The notes beneath the pieces were generated by a model that was not told the DNA's origin, did not search any database, and was given only the letters and a program-made list of their open reading frames with translations. Shown piece after piece: positions 36,863 through 48,647 of a DNA stretch of 64,000 nucleotides. How positions within the stretch are numbered: position 1 is the stretch's first letter; each line of letters starts with the position of its first letter. Both the position numbers and the translations under genes were made by a program. Origin of the DNA: Diaporthe sp. PMI_573. Its lineage: Eukaryota > Ascomycota > Sordariomycetes > Diaporthales > Diaporthaceae. The DNA is taken from positions 2,790,001 through 2,854,000 of the forward strand of contig JAJTUP010000002.1 of NCBI GenBank assembly GCA_021399435.1. Direction: 5' to 3'.

Positions 36863-37956
36863 AATGGACGAGAGACCGAATATGATGCTTTGAAACTCGA
36901 TTGCTCTTGAGATGTGTTTAGTGAGACGTGTATAATTCAATGTTCGTCATTTGAATCTATTGACGCTTCTGGCAGACTTTTGTGCAGCTCCGGGCTTCTA
37001 TGTATTTATGTGCAAAACTTTACTGTTCACACTAAGCAACTGCTTCTCTCATCGGTCTGGTCCTCGAATAATGATGTGGGAACGTACGATATAATGAAGA
37101 AGATGGTACGTGACTGAGTTCTGTAATCCTAAGTCAATCGGACCAGGTCTCGGAGAAAGGAGTTTTAGTTTGATCGCCTTCAATGTTGCGGCTGTTAGCC
37201 GCCGTCAGAAGTTAGAAATACGGATGACCATCCGTATTCCATAAGACAAATTCCCCAATGCATTTTTTTTTTCAATACTTGAATGCCGCCCTTCTCCTGC
37301 GATGGACGATGTGATCAATGCCGCCATCCTCGTTTGTGTGAGGACGATGCATGGACGTTACTCCGAGGCTTGGGGATACTCCGCTGTGGAACCTAATGTC
37401 CGCAAATCCGAGACACTTGTGGAAATAGCCACTTCTCTGAAAAAGCTCTTCGCATTGGCCTTATTTCCATGAAAAACAAAGATATAGTTACGTAAAACAC
37501 CAAATTTCATCGTTGAAAGGCGGCGAGTACGACTCAAGATGAGGAACGCGTCGTTTTGCCAACGCCGTCAAATCACATTAATCGCCGTGCCTTCTTGGGC
37601 ATGCCATCGACACTACTTAGATGAATACCAGTGCATATGGAGTCTCACCCATGTAGTGGGTGGCAAGTCATCCACGAAATTCCCGTACACGAATCCTCGC
37701 AACACGGAGGAATTGGCTGGTGTGTTGTATAGGTTGTTCCGGTCGAGTTCACCCAAAAAATGCTACATTGAATTCAATTGCCCTCGGACCTAGTGATGAC
37801 AGGCTTTGATACAGCAATACTCATGCAGTCAGGTTCATAGCTCGGAAGTAGCGTCACAGAATTTGAAGTAATAGGGTCTCAAGGACAGCACGCAAGTGAC
37901 CTTGACGGTGTGGTATGCTACGGGATAATTTATTTGTAGCATGTACAGCCAGCAGT
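36863..37956. other. Intergenic region
   Basis: About 1.1 kb with no gene found. It is the promoter region of the DUF4243 gene and the 3' side of the ABM gene. A short plus-strand frame at 37539-37793 has no family features. Confidence 0.55.
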
Positions 37957-38373
37957 CTAGTATCGATTCTCCTTGCTGCTCTTCCATTGCTTTCCTGGGA
38001 AACGGTTGTAGACTGTTGCTTCGAGCGGTTTCAAATACATGGGCTCAGTAGCCGCAAAATATGGTTTGTAGTAATCCTTGCTCCTTTGAACCTGTTCATC
38101 CGCGTCAGAAAAGTTGGGGCCCATGGTGAACTCTCCGCATTAATGGAGTCTTCTCACTTTCATCATGTATTCAATGCTTGCATTCCAATTCTCTAGTATT
38201 CGGAAGACACCAGGTGTATTTGCATCTTGGAAAACCTCCATAGAGGTATTCAAAGGCTCTTTTGTTGCTGCCTCGAAAGTCGGCCTCAAAGCTTCCAAAA
38301 AGGCTTCATTGTTGGATGGGTCAATTGTAATTGTTATATGGACAGAGATTGAAGGGCTGCTGTCAACGGCCAT
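37957..38373 (-). CDS. Small ABM-domain monooxygenase-like protein, 116 aa
   Basis: Two exons: 38158-38373 and 37957-38091, both phase 0. The start is the ATG at 38373. The frame further upstream has no ATG. It has the ferredoxin-like alpha/beta pattern of antibiotic-biosynthesis-monooxygenase (ABM) proteins: an SVHITITIDP first strand, the GVFRILENW strand, and after the intron DYYKPYFAATEPMYLKP. Small proteins of this family include cofactor-free anthrone oxygenases such as TcmH and ActVA-Orf6 in bacteria. In this cluster it may help oxidise an anthrone or hydroquinone. No catalytic residue set is diagnostic, so the enzymatic role is inference from neighbours. The second exon closes exactly in frame on a stop, which supports the gene model. 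Confidence 0.82.
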
Positions 38374-39620
38374 TTTGTGTACGGACTCCCGGTAGTATGT
38401 GAAATTATAAGGACGATCATTGACATATGGTCTAGAAAGCAAAGTACTCAATCTACTGCGACAAGCTATATATACTTATCGAAGATAAACAGTCGTCTTC
38501 TCAGAATCATCGCACCTTGGGCTCGACTTGATTGATCACACACGGAGTTGTGTTCAATCGACCGGTATGTGGCAATGCGATACATTACTCCGCTGGAACT
38601 CATCGGATCCGGCATTGAGAGATAGCACAGACCTAAACTTGCTCAAAATGCTAGGTCCAGCTGGGATGCATGCATATGCGTACATTTTGTATCAGAACTC
38701 GCTGATGAGCAGGCGGCGCCACAAAAGTTGATTGTATCAAGTATCTATCAGCAAACAATTTGGCTTTTTCGGATACCGAAAGGAGCACTGAAAACGGCTT
38801 TGCTGGTATAAGGCGTTTGACATGGCAATCAATCATTCGTGGCGGACCATGAAACCTATCTAGGTCTGCTGAGCCGACCTTCGGTGCGTACACCACATCA
38901 GGGACTGTGATGTTGGTTTGTGCGCAAATGAGATCATGCCCTGTGCTGATTTTGTTCAGCTACGCTGGACATATTCCATTCTCCGTCCACCCGATACGTT
39001 CGCAGAATCTATGCACGAGGCTAGAAGCCATGGCAATGGAACATTTGATTATTCGTGTAATATAGCATTATAGATTATGTTTTCCTACCTTGGATCAAGC
39101 CGTGTGAACCACCACCGACCTCTTACACCGCTCATGCTGGCCTCGAAGAGATTTCCCCTTGGTATTAGCAATCCAGCTGCACGATCATAGGAAGCTCTTC
39201 GGGATGATTGATTACGGGATCAGTAATTTTGTGCTATGCTAAGAAAGAGCGCATTTACACATGTTTCATGTATAGAAAGCTCAAACATGCGTACAAGATC
39301 ATCATTCATGGTCACACGAGAGAAGGAACAAAAAGATAGAGAAGGATTCCGGTTGAATACAAGTATACAAGATTGCCTGCGTAAATTGAAGGCTTCACGA
39401 CTATTCCCATTGTAAATTCTCAAAACAGACAGAGTTTGATTTGCATCAAACCCTACTTGGTTCACATTTCAAGCAGAAATCACTCCTCTCAAGGTTTTAG
39501 TAAGACAGTCTCTGTTCTCACACAGGCTCATATAAAATCAAGCTTTTTGAAATGTCTCAAATAGGAAGTGCAATGTTGGTATGAATAGCCCCAACTCCAC
39601 CAAAATACAATCAAATTTCT
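38374..39620. other. Intergenic region
   Basis: About 1.2 kb with no supported gene. Small frames on the minus strand (for example 39220-39465) lack any family likeness. Confidence 0.55.
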
Positions 39621-40645
39621 TCACAAAGTTGACCACTTCTTCTTTCCTCCCCTCAACCTGAAAGCCACCGCCCCATCTTCCGCAAGCTTGCGAAGTACCT
39701 CGTCGATAAAGGGCTCCACTGCCAATTTCCTGACCTCCTCATCCAGACCATGGCCGTGGATGGCACTGACAAGCTCGGATACAGTGAGACCCTGAGGCTT
39801 GTCCTTTCCAGCCATCCTGTCCCTTTTCTTAGCCTGATCCAGGGCACGCAGGACTTGTCGTTCCCTTCGGATCTTCTGCGCAAGTTCGCCCGTAATCTTT
39901 GTCCGCAAGTCCTTGATCACCGTTCCGTGTGCAGGATACCCAAGCTGGCAGTCATAAGCCTGCATCTTCCTCAGTGTCTTCATATACGTGCTCATCTCTT
40001 CAACGGCGGTGCTCCCGTGACCCAAGATGTTGTCACCTGTCAGCATGGCGTTGTCCTCCTCCACTATAAAGCACATGTGGTCATGGGAGTGGCCTGGAGT
40101 GTGCACGGCGCGCACCGTTGCGCCGTCAACACGGAATATCTGACCGTCGACAATGGGCTGTTGATCCCGGTCGGGAGAGTGTTTGTAGATTCTGCCCACC
40201 AGGTCTGGGTAGAGCGCAATTAATTGTGGGACTCCGAGGCTGTGGTCTCCGTGCCAATGTGTCAGGAGCACATGTGATAAAGTAAATCCCATCTCGGACA
40301 GAGTGCTCTCGATCAAATCAGCCCATCCTTGAATACCCTGGCTTGTATCGACTATTAACCTCTCACGCCCTGTACCTATGATATATGTATTGGTTCCTTG
40401 AAGCGTGAACTGCCATTGTTGTTAGCTGTGCTCAAGCGCCACTCATTAGGCCGATAGATATAGTAGGCAATGTCTCTTACCTTTCCTGGGTTTTGGCCGA
40501 GCACCCTTATAACGCGAGGACTTATTTGCTCGACGTCTGGGATGTATGGAAGATTGGACATCTGGCTGGTGAGGTAGTCCTCGAAGGCGCAGATATTGAG
40601 GGATTTGTTGATTTGGCGGTAGCCGCCTTCTCCCATTTTGGCCAT
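39621..40645 (-). CDS. Metallo-beta-lactamase-fold thioesterase (MdpF/ACTE type), 317 aa
   Basis: Two exons: 40481-40645 and 39621-40409. The opening ([46 protein letters not shown] across the splice) is characteristic of the thioesterases that work in trans with TE-less NR-PKSs. The metal-binding motif is THWHGDH (H106, H108, D110, H111). Further ligands lie in HTPGHSHDH and GDN. Such enzymes (ACTE, MdpF, AptB) hydrolyse the ACP-bound octaketide, here expected to release atrochrysone carboxylic acid. The gene is transcribed divergently from the TE-less PKS and shares a 2.3-kb region with it that contains three perfect AflR-type sites. Family and role are well supported. Confidence 0.94.
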
Positions 40646-41230
40646 AATGAAGCTTGGGCTGGGTGGCAGTGCGGTTTAGACGTCGATTTGAGGAAAGTAG
40701 GCACAGTGAGGAGACCTAATGTTGGTCTTAGCAAATTGAAGTTGTATAGATGTGTGGTTATGGATGTTTGGGCTGTTATGAGTAACACATTGACGATGCA
40801 AGTGGAGCGAAGATGGCCTGTATTTATGTTGGAACCATCACGATGGACTTCCGTGGTTTTCGGACATTGTGCTATGATCGACGTAGCTCTGCATGAGCAC
40901 TTAACCCGAGGTTACAAACATGTGCATACGTTGCGAAGCGCAAACATTAGCACTGGTACATGACAGACGTGAACGGGTATCGCTTCACGCCACTCCACGA
41001 CCGAATTCCGAGTTTTGGTAATTTCACCAAATTCATTGGCCAAGAACCACCCGAACGAGCCCAGACCAGTCCGAGTTGCGCCTCTAGCCTTGTCCAGTCG
41101 AGGATGATGGGCGGTAGTTTCGGAAGAGACTGTGGCATGTGTGCAGCATCGCTTTGTCAATGCGTGCACACCAACGGGAGCTCTGCAGATCTCGTGGGTC
41201 TCAGCATCTGTACAGGTCTACTGGGGCGGC

Positions 41231-41241
41231 TCGGGGGCCGA
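41231..41241. promoter_or_regulatory. AflR-type palindromic site
   Basis: TCGGGGGCCGA, a perfect TCG-N5-CGA, about 590 bp upstream of the MBL thioesterase start. The inner bases do not fit the extended AflR consensus. Confidence 0.45.
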
Positions 41242-42548
41242 TGGGTGTTCTCCACAACGTGAAGCGCCACCGCAAGAAACCTGGGATGCTCAAGACCGCA
41301 CGTCGCCACGAGGCTGAACAGGGAATAGCTCTCCAGGGAGGATAGCACACTCATACATTACACAGGGTACCAAAATCTGTTATTAGGGGCGAAGACTTTG
41401 ATGCGGCGCCACCGCGCAAGGCATGGCCTTCAATGAATGTGTGCACTATAGCGTGGCAAACGACCCCCGAAATCATGCATGTAAGCCAATAGCTAAATTG
41501 GTAGAAAGTGATAGAACCTGGTACGGAAAATCATTTCCTCCACTTGTCGATGCCTCCTCTCCCTACAATCACTATCACGCGGGGCAGAGGGCCTAGCACG
41601 CGGCGCCTCAGTATAACATTCCGACCTTCTTGTGTTTGATAGAGGCCTTGTCATAATATTCACTCATCTGAAGTCCAGGTTAAGTTTAGATCTTACGATC
41701 GATATGGCTGATGAGTCTTCTCGTTCGGTTGAACAGCAGGCACAGTTCACATTTCATCTGCTTTGACATCAAGGGCCGGGATTGTGCTCGTTTATGTCCT
41801 ACTTCTGTTGGCTGTGACATCCCAGTTCTTCTCACTGGGACGCATATCTTGGTCCCCGGCGCTGATAGTCACTACGCTATGAACATATAGCGCCCTTTCG
41901 TTGCAATATACCTAGTTGTTTGAGCTGGCGGCGAACTACTATTATGGCCTCCTGGTCCTAGCAAGTAGGGGAGCATGGAGGAATGATACGGCAAGCGCGA
42001 ATCGAATGCGTCCTCCAAGATGACAGATTCTCAGGTAATTGTCAGCTGCATGGCCAATCTTCTGCCAGGTCATCTGCCAAGGTCGTGATATTTCCATTGG
42101 ACATGATTATGCCAAGCTTTCCCATTTAGTGAGATGTTCTCTCGAAGGCAAACTTACTTGTTTGCCCATGAGATCCGTCACCACGGTATCGCCAGATATT
42201 ATCATATACTCTAATGTGGCTTTCAATATGGGACCTCAGTCTCGCTGTTCCCCATCTGGTCTAGATGACTCTCCTGTCCTAGTTGCAGCTTGTTATCCGC
42301 TGGTGCGCCGGCGGCTACAATCCATTTGCTTGGTTCTCGTAGCGGGTAGCGAGCAAACAAACTCGATACCAAATTGCGCCCAACTTTGTAAAGAGGAATC
42401 CTAAACCATCCCATAACCACTCACCAGCCGTAGGTCTACTCAATTGATGATTGCAGTGTCTGTTCAAAGCCACAGGGAATAAGTCTCGCCCAGACACCGG
42501 CGCCCTGCATCTCTGGTTTGGGCATGTGGGGCCGGGTGCCCGGACGCT

Positions 42549-42575
42549 TCGGTGAGCGGGTTCTTCGCAATCCGA
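42549..42575. promoter_or_regulatory. Paired AflR-type sites upstream of the TE-less PKS
   Basis: TCGGTGAGCGG (42549-42559) fits TCGSWNNSCGR. TCGCAATCCGA (42565-42575) is a perfect TCG-N5-CGA that also fits the extended consensus. They lie about 400 bp upstream of the PKS start and are separated by five bases. Confidence 0.6.
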
Positions 42576-42904
42576 TTTCAGTACGGCGTTACTATGCTCC
42601 CGTACCGGACCATAGTTCCCGGTATTTACTGCTTATGATCAATCAATAGGGCCGTGCCGAGACCACTGGAATTGCAGTCAGAATTCCCGAAGACAGGAAG
42701 ATCGGCCATTTTGGTGCCTGGTTTCACATTACCGCGGCAATCGCAACGTGTGCTCTGGTTGTTGCTCCACGATATAACATAAACTACCTCAGACTTGATG
42801 ACCAGTACAATGGTTTTGTAGGCGTCCTTCCATCTGCCAACGCATCTAGTCGGCCCTCTCTCCATGCCAGTAAACCAAGTCTCCTAGAGAACTCTGTCCA
42901 AGCC

Positions 42905-42915
42905 TCGCCCCGCGA
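42905..42915. promoter_or_regulatory. AflR-type palindromic site
   Basis: TCGCCCCGCGA, a perfect TCG-N5-CGA, 61 bp upstream of the PKS start codon. This is close to or within the 5' leader. Confidence 0.45.
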
Positions 42916-42976
42916 TATCAGACAGATCACTACCAGACAGACCTCTCTGACTTGGTTCACTTATCCACTTTTCAAT

Positions 42977-45900
42977 ATGAAGCTCCTCTACTTCGACAAC
43001 CAATTTCCTAATGAAGATCTACAGGACCTGTACCGTGGACTTACGACTCGGAGCAAGGATAGAGGCCATCCTCTCTTAGCACGATTTATTGATGATGCAA
43101 CTTCTGCCGTCAGAGACGAGTTGCGGCTGCTCTCTTCTTCCCAGAGAGCCTTATTCCCTCCTTTCGAAAGTGTATTTAATCTCGCCGATCACCCTCAGCT
43201 TCGCCAAGGCCCACTCTGCGGGTCAGTTGAGGGAGTCCTTCTCTGCGTTCTTCAGCTTTCAATTCTCATAGGGTATGTGGCCATTTTCTTGCTTGCTTTT
43301 GTGAAGCTCTCCATAGAGCTATTGCTGAAATGCATGCAGCTACTTTGAGGAACACCCAAATGAGTTTACTATAGACCCTGCCAACGCCAACCTCACTGGC
43401 CTGGGCACAGGGCTTCTAGCCACTGCGGCGGTTTCACTTGCTCCCACTCTAGCGGAACTCCCTTCGGTCGCTGCAGAAGTCGTCAGGATCGCCTTCCGGC
43501 TTGGCGTCCACGTGGATGAAGTTTCAGAGAACCTCGAGCCCCGCGATCTTTCTGGGGCCTCACCAGACACGTGGGCTGCTGTCATACCTGGTATTTCACC
43601 CGATGATGTTCAAAGAGAGCTTGAAGCTCATCGCGAGAAGGAGGTCAGTGTTCTTCGTCACCTTTTGACGCTTTGATGAAAGAAAAAGCTGACTATTTAT
43701 ACAGAACATTCCCGAATCCGGCAAGATCTTTGTTAGTGCCCTGAGCAAAGCATCGGTTACCATTAGCGGTCCACCTTCGAGGCTCAAGGTCTTGTTCCGC
43801 GATCACGACTTCTTTCGGGATAGGAAATTCGTAAACTTGCCAGTATATGGAGGCCTTTGCCATGCAGGACATGTATATGGCCAAAGCAATGTGCGGGCCG
43901 TGGTCCGCACTACGCACATGGAGCTCCTGGACTCTCAGCTTATGCCTCGCGTGCCTGTTCTCTCAACTTCTACTGGAAAGCCATACAGAGTTGACACCGC
44001 AGGAGGACTATTCGAGGCAATAGTGGCGGAGTTGCTCACTCAGGCTATCCAGTGGGATGTCGTCGTCGATAGTGTCGTCGAGAAAATCATTGCGACGGCT
44101 GAGCCCGCCATTCAGGTCTCGGTCTTTGGCAAATCGCAAGCAACCAAGGACCTCTTGGTCGCGCTGAATGGGGTACCGAATCTGGAGACGACGCCTCGGA
44201 ACTTGAACGACTGGGCTTCTAGAAGTCCAGATGCAGAACCCAGAGGCCCACGGGGCCCCGCACAGTCCAAGATCGCCATCGTGGGTATGTCATGCCGACT
44301 GCCTGGTGGGGCTACTGATACCGAGAAGTTCTGGGAGCTCCTGGAACAGGGTCTGGATGTGCATCGGAAAATCCCAGCCGACCGATTCGACCTTGCAACT
44401 CACTTTGATCCCACAGGCAAATCGTTGAATAAGAGTCCGACAGAATATGGCTGCTTTATTGACGAGCCCGGCCTGTTTGATGCTCCCTTTTTTAATATTT
44501 CGCCAAAAGAAGCCACGCAAACTGATCCACAAGGGCGACTCGCCCTGGTTACTGCATACGAGGCCCTCGAGCGAGCTGGGTATGTCCCCAACCGCACTGC
44601 CTCAACACACATACACCGTGTGGGAACATTTTACGGCCAGGCGGCAGATGATTACCGAGAAGTCAATCAGGGCCAGGAAGTCTCTACCTACTATATTCCG
44701 GGGGGATGTCGAGCATTTGTTCCTGGCCGTATCAACTATTTCTTCAACTTCTGGGGACCTAGCTTCAGCATTGATACTGCCTGTTCTTCAAGCTTGGCAA
44801 CAATTCAGGTACGTTTCATTGTCACCGCGCAGCACTTATCTACACGAACGGAAACTGACTGTACATGGAATAGGCTGCTTGCACATCTCTCTGGGCTGGT
44901 GACTGCGACACGGTTGTGGCCGGCGGGGTCAACGTCTTGACCAACTGTGACGGTTTCGCCGGCCTTGGTCAAGGCCACTTCCTCACAACCGGGCCTAATG
45001 CTTGCAAAACTTGGGACTCTGAGGCCGACGGCTACTGCAGAGCCGATGCTGTCGGGTCTATTGTTATGAAGAGGCTTGAGGATGCTGAGGCCGATAATGA
45101 CAATATCCTAGGTGTCATCTTGTCTGCTGCTACTAATCACTCTGCGGAGGCCATTTCTATCACCCATCCACTAGCTGAGGCACAGTCAGAGTTGACCCGG
45201 GCAGTGATGAACCGAGCCGGCGTAGATCCTCTCGATGTTGGCTTTGTTGAAATGCATGGCACTGGAACTCAAGCTGGCGATATGGAAGAGATCAAATCTG
45301 TCACGGACGTCTTCGCTCCCATGGGTGGCGGCACCCGGCGCCGAAGCCCCAAGCAACCACTCTACATCGGAGCCGTCAAATCTAATGTTGGCCACTCCGA
45401 ATCGGCAGCTGGAATCACGGCTTTGCTCAAGGTATTGCTTATGTTCCAGAAGGAGTTCATTCCTCGCCATGTTGGCATCAAGAACAACCTGACGCCCAAA
45501 TTTCCAAAGGACATTGCCAAGCGTAATGTCCATATACCCTTCGAGCAGACCCTATGGCCCCGTGTTCCTGGCAAGAAGAGGATAGCTGTTGTCAACAACT
45601 TCAGCGCCGCTGGTGGCAACACTTCCATCGTCATCGAAGAACCTCCAGTCAGGCCAGAGCCGGAAGTCAAGGATCCTCGTACCTCTCAGGTTGTGACAGT
45701 CTCTGCCAAGAGCAAGAAGTCGCTCGAGGGAAATCTGAAGAGGCTCATCGCGTACCTCGATGCTCACCCTGATACTTCACTGGAGAGTCTTTCATACACC
45801 ACAACAGCTCGCCGGCACCATCATAACTATCGTGTCACGATCTGTGCCACAGACATAGCGGCGGTCAGGAAACATCTCGATTCGAAGCTGGCCGCCGTTG

Positions 45901-48647
45901 ACTCACAGAAACCAATCCCGGCGCCTGGTTCGAGTCAGATCGCCTTTGCTTTCACCGGCCAGGGCGCGTGTTACCAATCAATGAACTTAGAGCTTTATCA
46001 CGACTCGCCGTTTTACCGGTTTCAGATTCAGAATCTCAACTCTCTTGCGCAGTCACAAGGATTCCCATCTTTCATACCAGCAGTCGACGGAAGCTTCCCA
46101 CAAGATCACGCTCACAGCCCCGTCGTGACGCAGCTTGCTTTGGTGAGCATCGAGATAGCACTTGCCAGGTATTGGAACCTGCTGGGAATCCAGCCTAGCG
46201 TGGTAATTGGACATAGTCTAGGAGAGTACGCGGCCATGCACGTTGCTGGGGTTCTTTCAGCGAGCGATGCTCTTTACCTGGTTGGAAAGAGGGCCCAACT
46301 CCTCGAGAAGAAGTGCTGCATCGGCAGTCACAAAATGATGGCCGTCTCGGCCACGCTTGACGAGATCAAGAAGAGCGCTGGTGATGCTCCCTACGAGGTC
46401 GCTTGCATCAATGGACCAAAGCAGATTGTGCTCAGTGGACCGTCCGAGGAGATTGAGTCGCTAGAGCAGGTTCTCAAGGATGCTAGCTATCGATGCCAGG
46501 TCCTTGAGGTTGCTTTCGCATTCCACTCGGCACAGACAGATGCGATTCTCGAGGAATTCGAGGCGATAGCAAAGACGGCTGTCGATTTTAGGGAGCCCCA
46601 AATTCCGTTTGTCTCATCTCTTCTCTCCAAGGTTGTTTGCGATAGCAAGACTCTCAATGCCAACTATGTCCGGCGCGCAACTCGAGAGACCGTCGACTTT
46701 GTTGGAGCCCTCAGCACTGCCCAGGAGCAGGGTTTGATTGAGGACTCGATGGCATGGATCGAGATAGGTCCGCACCCTGTGTGCATGGGTTTCGTGAAAG
46801 CAAACATTCCATCCACTGCTGTCGCAGTAGCCTCCCTGCGAAGGGGTCAAGACAATTGGGTAACTCTTGCCGAAACGTTGTCAACGTTGCACTCAGCCGG
46901 AGTTGATTTCAACTGGAACGAGTTCCATGGACCGTTCGAGAAGAGACTCCGTCTACTGGACTTGCCTACCTACGCGTGGAATGACAAGAACTACTGGATG
47001 CAGTACAAGGGAGACTGGTGTCTTACCAAGGGCAACACATTCTACGTGGGTCAGGACAAGGATCAGAGCCAGCCATCCAATTCTCCGCTGCCCAATTCGA
47101 GTCTCAGGTCATCTTCTGTCCACCAGATCCTGGAGGAGAGCATTTACGCCGATTCTGGAAAGGTTGTGATGCAGTCAGACTTGATGCAGAAGGACTTCTT
47201 CGATGCTGCTCACGGACATAGTATGAATGGGTGTGGTGTTGTGACTTCGGTACGTTTTTGCATGTTGCCTCCAGGGCTCGGAAACCAGAGACTAACCGAC
47301 TAACAAAAACAGTCCATCCACGCCGATCTTGCATACACTCTTGGCGAGTATCTCTACAAGAAGATCAGGCCTGATTCATCAAAGGTTGATATGGATATGC
47401 GCAATCTGAATGTTCTCAAGGGCCTCGTGTCCCAGAAGTACATCAAGACACCACAATTGTTCCGCGTCTCCGCTGAGATCTCCGACATTGACTCGGGCGT
47501 CGCACACCTCAAATGGTACAATATCACGCCTTCGGGGGAAATTGAGGAGCCATTCGCAAGCGCTGAGCTGTATTTCGGCGATGCTAAAGCTTGGCTTGAT
47601 TCTTGGACCCCCATGGCACACCTGATCCAGAGCAGGATCGAAGCCTTGGAACAGATGTCTGTCCGAGGGGAGGCAACCCGTTTCTCGCACAATATGGCTT
47701 ATCGCCTATTTGCTAACAATCTAGTCGACTATGCTTCCAAATACCGTGGCATGCAGTCTGTCGTTCTCAACGGGCTCGAGGCATTTGCTGAAGTTACCCT
47801 TTCCCACGAGAAGGCCGGTTCATGGACGATACCACCACAGTACATCGACAGCGTCGCTCATCTGGCTGGGTTTATCATGAATTGCTCTGATGCTATGGAC
47901 ACCCAAGGCAACTTCTGTGTGACCCCGGGATGGAAGTCTATGCGATTTGCTACCAAACTCGAGGCTGGTGAGAAATATCGGTCCTACGTAAAGATGATGC
48001 CTACTGCGGAGGATCCGACTGTCTTCATGGGCGATGTGTACATCATGAAGAATAATTCCATTGTGGGCATGGTCGGAGGAATCACTTTCCGGAAATACCC
48101 ACGCATCCTGCTCAACCGTTTCTTCTCGCCTCCTGACGCTGGGCAGGCTAACAGCTCATCCAAAGCGTCGGCGCCATCAAAGTCCCTACCGGCAGCTCCT
48201 ACGTCTAAGCCAACGGCAGAGCCTGTGAAGCCCAAGCCCGCGCACCGCCCAGCCCAGCTGGCTCCTAGCACATCTTCGGGTGCATCTACCCCAATAGAGC
48301 CAATGTGGACACCGAGTGCCGAGAAGAGTGAAGCATCCGAGCCTCCAACCCCCACAGAGTTAGTGACAAAGAAACTCCCGGCTCCCGTTGCTGCCGCTGC
48401 CGATGCCGACGCCGGCGAGGGTGTCGCTGACAAGGCTATGCGACTCATCGCTGACGAGACGGCGATTGACGAGGCAGATCTTGTCGACGAGGCGAGCTTT
48501 GCCAGCTTGGGTGTCGACAGTTTGATGAGTCTCGTCATTGCCGAGAAGTTCCGCGATGATCTTGGAGTGAACGTCAGTGGTGGGCTGTTTTTGGAGTATC
48601 CAACTATCGGTGATTTGCGCGGTTGGCTGGTGGAGAACTATAGCTAG
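42977..48647 (+). CDS. Non-reducing polyketide synthase SAT-KS-AT-PT-ACP without TE (MdpG/ACAS type), 1804 aa
   Basis: Five exons: 42977-43272, 43340-43643, 43705-44808, 44874-47249 and 47313-48647, giving 1805 codons. Domains: SAT in which the catalytic Cys of GxCxG is replaced by Gly121 (GLGTG); KS with Cys560 in DTACSSS, HGTGT and SNVGHSE; AT with Ser1016 in GHSLG; PT with His1350 (HGHSMNG) and Asp1539; a Pro/Ala/Lys/Ser-rich linker; and a single ACP with Ser1763 in GVDSLMS. The protein ends right after the ACP, so release must be done by the divergent MBL thioesterase. This is the architecture and length of atrochrysone carboxylic acid synthases. The expected product is an acetate-primed octaketide. 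The SAT substitution suggests the domain is not an active starter transferase. Confidence 0.95.

Larger units (their letters stand above)
40646..42976. promoter_or_regulatory. Shared divergent promoter region, MBL thioesterase / TE-less PKS
   Basis: About 2.3 kb without a supported gene. It carries three perfect TCG-N5-CGA palindromes (41231-41241, 42565-42575, 42905-42915) and one extended-consensus site (42549-42559). Short open frames around 41130-41345 show no family features. Confidence 0.6.

Noticed and set aside
36863..36940. N-terminal extension of the DUF4243 protein
   Set aside because: The frame is open but lacks an ATG. The first ATG at 36862 gives the family's usual N-terminus.
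39621..40645. Metallo-beta-lactamase as an antibiotic-resistance gene
   Set aside because: Sequence opening, size and divergent position next to a TE-less NR-PKS identify it as the trans-acting thioesterase.
41130..41345. Small plus-strand gene within the MBL/PKS promoter
   Set aside because: Several overlapping frames without family likeness. It overlaps an AflR-type site in a divergent promoter.
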